Source: Channallabes apus
Lineage: Eukaryota; Chordata; Actinopteri; Siluriformes; Clariidae
Assembly: GCA_030522415.1 (NCBI GenBank)
Contig: CM060112.1
Location: forward strand, 8,971,001 to 9,035,000
Length of the DNA: 64,000 bases
Direction of reading: 5' to 3'
The notes under the pieces: model-generated
What the model was told of the DNA's origin: nothing
The model's input: the letters and a program-made list of their open reading frames with translations, nothing else
Database searches by the model: none
Translations under genes and position numbers: made by a program
Shown: piece by piece, positions 59,857 to 64,000 of the stretch
Numbering within the stretch: the first letter of the stretch is position 1
Layout: every line of letters starts with the position of its first letter

Positions 59857-62800
59857 ATGGATGACATAGAAGAAACACTAGAAACACGTTCACAGTGCTC
59901 GAGTATCTCACGTTACAGTCAGCGTTCTTCAGCCAGTGTTATAGCAGCAAAAGCACGCGCAAAGGCAGAGGCTGCAAGAACACAAGCATCGTTTGCGCAG
60001 AGAGAAGCGGACATGATTAGAGCACAAGCGTATATCGAAGCGGAACAACAGAAGGCCGCAGCTGAAGCTGCGAGGAAGAAAGCTGAACTTGAAGCAGATT
60101 TACATGCATTAAGGCTAGAGAGAGCAGCTGCAGCAGCCATTGCTGAAGCCAAAGTACTTGAAGCGGCTGCCGAAAATGAATTTGAGGATCTGTGCTTACC
60201 AAGCATGTCAAAGGTGAATGTTCAACACCAACTAGCAAAAAAGGCAACAGATACTCAGAGAGACTATAAGGTAGTACATCCCGTATGCACACAAAGGGTC
60301 CAACTACAAATGGACACAGATGAGACAGCAGTGCGCTACATGGGAAAGAACAACACACTGCCAAGTGAGGTCAGCGACTATGAGTTCAGCGATTTATCAG
60401 TTCTGCAACCATTAAAGCCAGATGCTGGTAGCTCCCCATATGACGCATACCCTCAAGACATTTCCAGAAATACCTGCTTGCACGTTGATCATCAGCGCCA
60501 TCCCAATCCTCCTACCTTTCCAACCTCCCAATCCAACTACCAAACGCATATATACAACACCAGACCGGACAATATTAATTCCAAGTCCAACCAAAGACCT
60601 CCACAACCAAACTTTAGAGTTAATGAGTCCAACGTACTTGCTACAACAGACTTAGCAAAGTATTTAATACGTAGGGAGCTGGTAAGCTCTGGACTATTGA
60701 AATTTGATGATAAACCGGAAAACTACTGGGCCTGGAAAGCATCTTTTGTCAGTTCCACTGAAGACCTGAACTTAACACACAGAGAAGAGCTTGATCTTCT
60801 CTGTAAATGGCTAGGACCCAAATCGTCTGAGCAGGCAAAAAGAATAAGAGCCGTGCACATTCACAATGCAACGGCAGGTGTCAACATGGTGTGGAAAAGG
60901 CTAGAGGACTGCTATGGGTCACCAGAAGCAATAGAAAATTCTCTTCTAAAGAAAATAGATGAATTTCCAAAGATTGCAAGTAGAGAAAATTACAAGCTGA
61001 GAGAGTTGGGGGACATTCTAATGGAAATAGAGGCAGCTCGTACCGATGGATTCCTACCAGGCCTTAATTACCTGGACACTTCCCGTGGCACTACTCCTAT
61101 TGTCCAAAAGCTTCCATACCACTTACATGACAAATGGATCTCTTTAGCATCACACTTCAAAAATGAACATCACACTACTTATCCACCTTTTTCTGTTTTT
61201 GTGAAGTTTGTGAGTGACCAAGCCAAAACTCTCAATGACCCAAGCTTTGCACCTCTACTCAATGATGCTTCCATCATGCCAAAAAGGGAGAAGCCCACCA
61301 AATATACTTTCAAAGGTCCAGTGTCTGTCAGAAGAACAGAGATCTCAACTGATTCAGATATCAGCAATGACTCCTTAGAAAAAAGAATGATCGATCCAGT
61401 TAAGCAGTGCCCGCTTCACAACAAACCACATCCTCTTAGGAAATGTCGCAGTTTTAGGAGCAAATCATGGGATGAAAGGAGAGCCTTCCTCAAAGAAAAT
61501 AACATTTGCTATAAATGCTGTTCCTCAATCAGCCACAGAGCTAAGAACTGCAACAATAATATACAGTGCAGAGAATGTAGCAGCAGCCAACACCCTACAG
61601 CTTTGCATCCAGGCCCAGCACCATGGATGTCCACCACATTTTCAGCCCCTGAAGTGCAGGGTGGGGAGCAAACAGGAAATACCTCGACAGCTGTGATATC
61701 GAAATGCACTGGGGTTTGTGGAGGCACGAACAGTTTAAGGTCCTGCTCCAAAATTTGTCTAGTCAAAATGTATCCATCAGGGGAGAAAGGAAAGGCTGTT
61801 AAGACCTATGCAGTTTTTGATGAGCAGAGCAATAAGTCCCTGGCAAAAACTGAGCTCTTTGAAATCTTTGATATCAAATCCTGTGCAATGCCATATACTT
61901 TAAAAACCTGCTCGGGCGTCATAGAGACAAGAGGACGGCGAGCTAATGGGTTTATCATAGAGTCATTAGATGGCAAAATCAGTATCCCCCTACCTCCATT
62001 GATCGAGTGTGATAAGCTCCCAGATGACAAGTCTGAAATCCCGACACCTGAGGTTGCGAGATACTACGGTCACCTAAAGCAGATAGCAGACAAAATCCCA
62101 GCTCTTGATCCTAGTGCGGACATACTTATTCTGCTTGGTCGAGACATACCACGGGTGCACAAAGTCAGAGAATACTGTAATGGGCCACACAACGCACCAT
62201 ATGCCCAGCGTCTCGACCTCGGCTGGGTTATAATAGGGGAAGTCTGTTTAGGAGGTGCTCACTTGCCAGCGAATATCAATGTTTTCAGGACACATGTACT
62301 GAGCAATGGACGTACATCTCTCTTTGAACCTTGCAACAACCGCATCCACATTAAAGAAGAAACTGATGATACAGTGTTTCACAAAATTCCTTCAGGCATA
62401 GTTGAGAGTATTGATACTGATGAAACTGATAGTCTCTGCAAAGAATTGTTCAGGAGAACACCACATGATGACAAGCCTGCCATGTCTGTAGATGATGAAG
62501 TCTTCCTAGAAATTATGGACAGGGAGGTCTTTATGGATGACTCAAATAGTTGGGTGGCACCTCTACCCTTTAGAAAACCAAGGCATAGACTTCCCAACAA
62601 TCGAAACCAAGCAGTCAAATGCTTCACGTCACTGTGCCGTATGTTAGAAAAAAGACCAGACATGAAAGAACACTTTTTCACTTTTATGAAAAAAATCTTC
62701 GAATCAGGACATGCTGAACTGGCTCCACCACTCAAAACAGACCAAGAGTTTTGGTATTTACCAATCTTCGGTGTTTACCATCCCCGCAAGCCTGGCCAAA

Positions 62801-64000
62801 TTCGCGTAGTATTCGACTCCAGTGCCAGCCATGAGGGTGTTTCCTTGAACAGTGTCCTGCTAAGTGGCCCTGACTTGAACAACACGCTCCTTGGGGTTCT
62901 TCTTCGTTTCCGCAAGGAACCTGTTGCTGTAACAGCAGACATAGAACGAATGTTTTATTGCTTTATTGTTCGTGAAGATCACCGTGACTTTCTACGTTTC
63001 TTGTGGTTCGAAGACAACAATCCTGACAAACCTTTTAGAGAGTATCGCATGACTGTACATGTTTTTGGCAATAGTCCTTCTCCTGCTATTGCCATATATG
63101 GTCTGAGAAGAGCCACCCTGTATGGACAAAAGGAATACGATGTAGAAGCGAAAGAGTTTGTTCTAAGAAACTTTTATGTTGACGACGGACTTGCTTCTTT
63201 CCCTACAGACAATGAGGCCATCCATGTATTGAAAAAAACGATACAAATGTTAGCAGACTCGAACATTCGTCTTCACAAAATAGCATCTAACAGTCCCACA
63301 GTACTGGAAGCATTTCCATTGGAGGAACGTGTTAAGGAGTTAAAAGATCTGGACCTTGGTGCAGAAACCTTACCCTTGCAACGAAGCTTGGGACTCAATT
63401 GGGACTTGAAGAACGACACTTTCACTTTCATTGTCTCTCGTGAAGAAAGGCCATTTACAAGGAGGGGTGTTCTGTCAACAGTCAACAGTTTATACGATCC
63501 ACTGGGATTTGCAGCACTAATTACAATGCAGGGCAAGGCTCTGATCAGAGAACTTTGTTCTGAAAACTGTGACTGGGATACACCATTGCCAGTTGACAAA
63601 GAGACACAGTGGAGATCATGGAAAGCCTCATTACTGGAGCTTGAGAAGCTCGAGGTTCCCAGAAAATATTTTCCTCTTTCTCTGCTTTCCACCCATCAGA
63701 GGGAACTGTGTGTCTTTGCAGACGCTTCCACCATGGCGATTTGTGCTGTGGCCTACCTCAGGGTACATGACAAGGAAGGACATGTTCGCATAGGATTTTG
63801 CATGGGAAAGTCTAAATTAGCTCCTCGTCAACCCCATACTGTCCATCGGCTAGAGCTATGTGCTGCTGTCCTTGCTGTTGAACTAGCTGATCTAGTGCTG
63901 AATGAGCTTGATATTGAAATCCACAAGGTCAAGTACTACACAGACAGCAGAGTTGTATTAGGGTATATCAACAATACCAGCAGAAGATTTTATGTGTATG
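59857..64000 (+). CDS. BEL/Pao retrotransposon Gag-Pol, 3' end outside window
   Basis: From ATG 59857 I read an uninterrupted frame to the window edge, about 1381 codons. Residues ~20-125 are an Ala/Glu/Lys/Arg-rich coiled coil. A capsid-like DUF1759 region lies near residue 280 (FDDKPENYWAWKASF). A pair of zinc knuckles follows (CYKCCSSISHRAKNC and CRECSSSQHPTALH, ~551-590). The Pao-type protease (peptidase A17) is near 650 (YAVFDEQSNKSLAK). RT follows (GQIRVVFDSSAS ~978; NFYVDDGL ~1106), then RNase H (CVFADAST ~1286; HRLELCAAVLAVELAD; YTDSRVV ~1360). Integrase would lie beyond 64000. The order is typical of BEL/Pao. No stop or frameshift is seen in 4.1 kb, so it is the best-preserved autonomous element here. 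Confidence 0.92.
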   Translation, partial: MDDIEETLETRSQCSSISRYSQRSSASVIAAKARAKAEAARTQASFAQREADMIRAQAYIEAEQQKAAAEAARKKAELEADLHALRLERAAAAAIAEAKVLEAAAENEFEDLCLPSMSKVNVQHQLAKKATDTQRDYKVVHPVCTQRVQLQMDTDETAVRYMGKNNTLPSEVSDYEFSDLSVLQPLKPDAGSSPYDAYPQDISRNTCLHVDHQRHPNPPTFPTSQSNYQTHIYNTRPDNINSKSNQRPPQPNFRVNESNVLATTDLAKYLIRRELVSSGLLKFDDKPENYWAWKASFVSSTEDLNLTHREELDLLCKWLGPKSSEQAKRIRAVHIHNATAGVNMVWKRLEDCYGSPEAIENSLLKKIDEFPKIASRENYKLRELGDILMEIEAARTDGFLPGLNYLDTSRGTTPIVQKLPYHLHDKWISLASHFKNEHHTTYPPFSVFVKFVSDQAKTLNDPSFAPLLNDASIMPKREKPTKYTFKGPVSVRRTEISTDSDISNDSLEKRMIDPVKQCPLHNKPHPLRKCRSFRSKSWDERRAFLKENNICYKCCSSISHRAKNCNNNIQCRECSSSQHPTALHPGPAPWMSTTFSAPEVQGGEQTGNTSTAVISKCTGVCGGTNSLRSCSKICLVKMYPSGEKGKAVKTYAVFDEQSNKSLAKTELFEIFDIKSCAMPYTLKTCSGVIETRGRRANGFIIESLDGKISIPLPPLIECDKLPDDKSEIPTPEVARYYGHLKQIADKIPALDPSADILILLGRDIPRVHKVREYCNGPHNAPYAQRLDLGWVIIGEVCLGGAHLPANINVFRTHVLSNGRTSLFEPCNNRIHIKEETDDTVFHKIPSGIVESIDTDETDSLCKELFRRTPHDDKPAMSVDDEVFLEIMDREVFMDDSNSWVAPLPFRKPRHRLPNNRNQAVKCFTSLCRMLEKRPDMKEHFFTFMKKIFESGHAELAPPLKTDQEFWYLPIFGVYHPRKPGQIRVVFDSSASHEGVSLNSVLLSGPDLNNTLLGVLLRFRKEPVAVTADIERMFYCFIVREDHRDFLRFLWFEDNNPDKPFREYRMTVHVFGNSPSPAIAIYGLRRATLYGQKEYDVEAKEFVLRNFYVDDGLASFPTDNEAIHVLKKTIQMLADSNIRLHKIASNSPTVLEAFPLEERVKELKDLDLGAETLPLQRSLGLNWDLKNDTFTFIVSREERPFTRRGVLSTVNSLYDPLGFAALITMQGKALIRELCSENCDWDTPLPVDKETQWRSWKASLLELEKLEVPRKYFPLSLLSTHQRELCVFADASTMAICAVAYLRVHDKEGHVRIGFCMGKSKLAPRQPHTVHRLELCAAVLAVELADLVLNELDIEIHKVKYYTDSRVVLGYINNTSRRFYVY

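Overview
This window looks like a teleost fish chromosome segment. Catfish or another otophysan seems likely, from the L2 3' tails ending in ATTGA repeats, the tRNA-derived SINE and the Tc1 families. It is almost entirely transposable elements. I found no host protein-coding gene, no host tRNA or rRNA gene and nothing prokaryotic. The species call is inference; the element calls come from motifs, terminal repeats and target-site duplications (TSDs) read in the sequence.

Layout. At 1.5-5.9 kb a DNA transposon with ~700-bp terminal inverted repeats contains a Tc1 element (2366-4905), whose transposase is split by a solo retroviral-type LTR (2905-3844). At 6.7-8.2 kb lies a truncated L2 LINE. 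At 8.2-16 kb two DIRS tyrosine-recombinase retrotransposons stand head-to-tail and share one terminal repeat region, into which a second Tc1 copy jumped. At 16.7-28.6 kb an L1-type LINE carries three LTR-element insertions with 5-bp TSDs (17303-21916, 24434-25015, 26917-27837). At 29.4-34.5 kb are a relative of the long-TIR transposon, a small Ty3-type LTR element and a longer Ty3/gypsy fragment. At 34.6-45.2 kb there is mostly unique AT-rich DNA with a third Tc1 copy (37188-38810) and a SINE (42096-42424). At 45.2-57.5 kb is a 12.2-kb LTR retrotransposon that is almost all one 3864-codon repetitive open reading frame. At 57.9-58.4 kb is another solo LTR. From 59.86 kb to the right edge is an uninterrupted BEL/Pao gag-pol frame that runs off the window.

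The most unusual content is a set of non-autonomous LTR elements on the minus strand: 17303-21916, 45229-57470 and the solo LTR 26917-27837. None shows recognisable gag or pol. Their LTRs start TGTRASGG and carry a CTAGAGGGC block (CTAGTGGGC-side variant in the solo). Each has a TATA-like box 27-31 nt before a predicted RNA 5' end. In the two complete elements the predicted first 10-11 nt of the RNA are complementary to the sequence beside the 5' LTR, where a tRNA primer site should be. The two pairs differ in sequence but match within each element. This is the arrangement expected for Tf1/sushi-type self-priming. The same two elements share a small hairpin before the polypurine tract, a C-terminal WGV peptide motif, and a promoter palindrome that also occurs in the DIRS terminal repeats. 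The 12.2-kb copy has LTRs differing at one position in 352, so it inserted recently.
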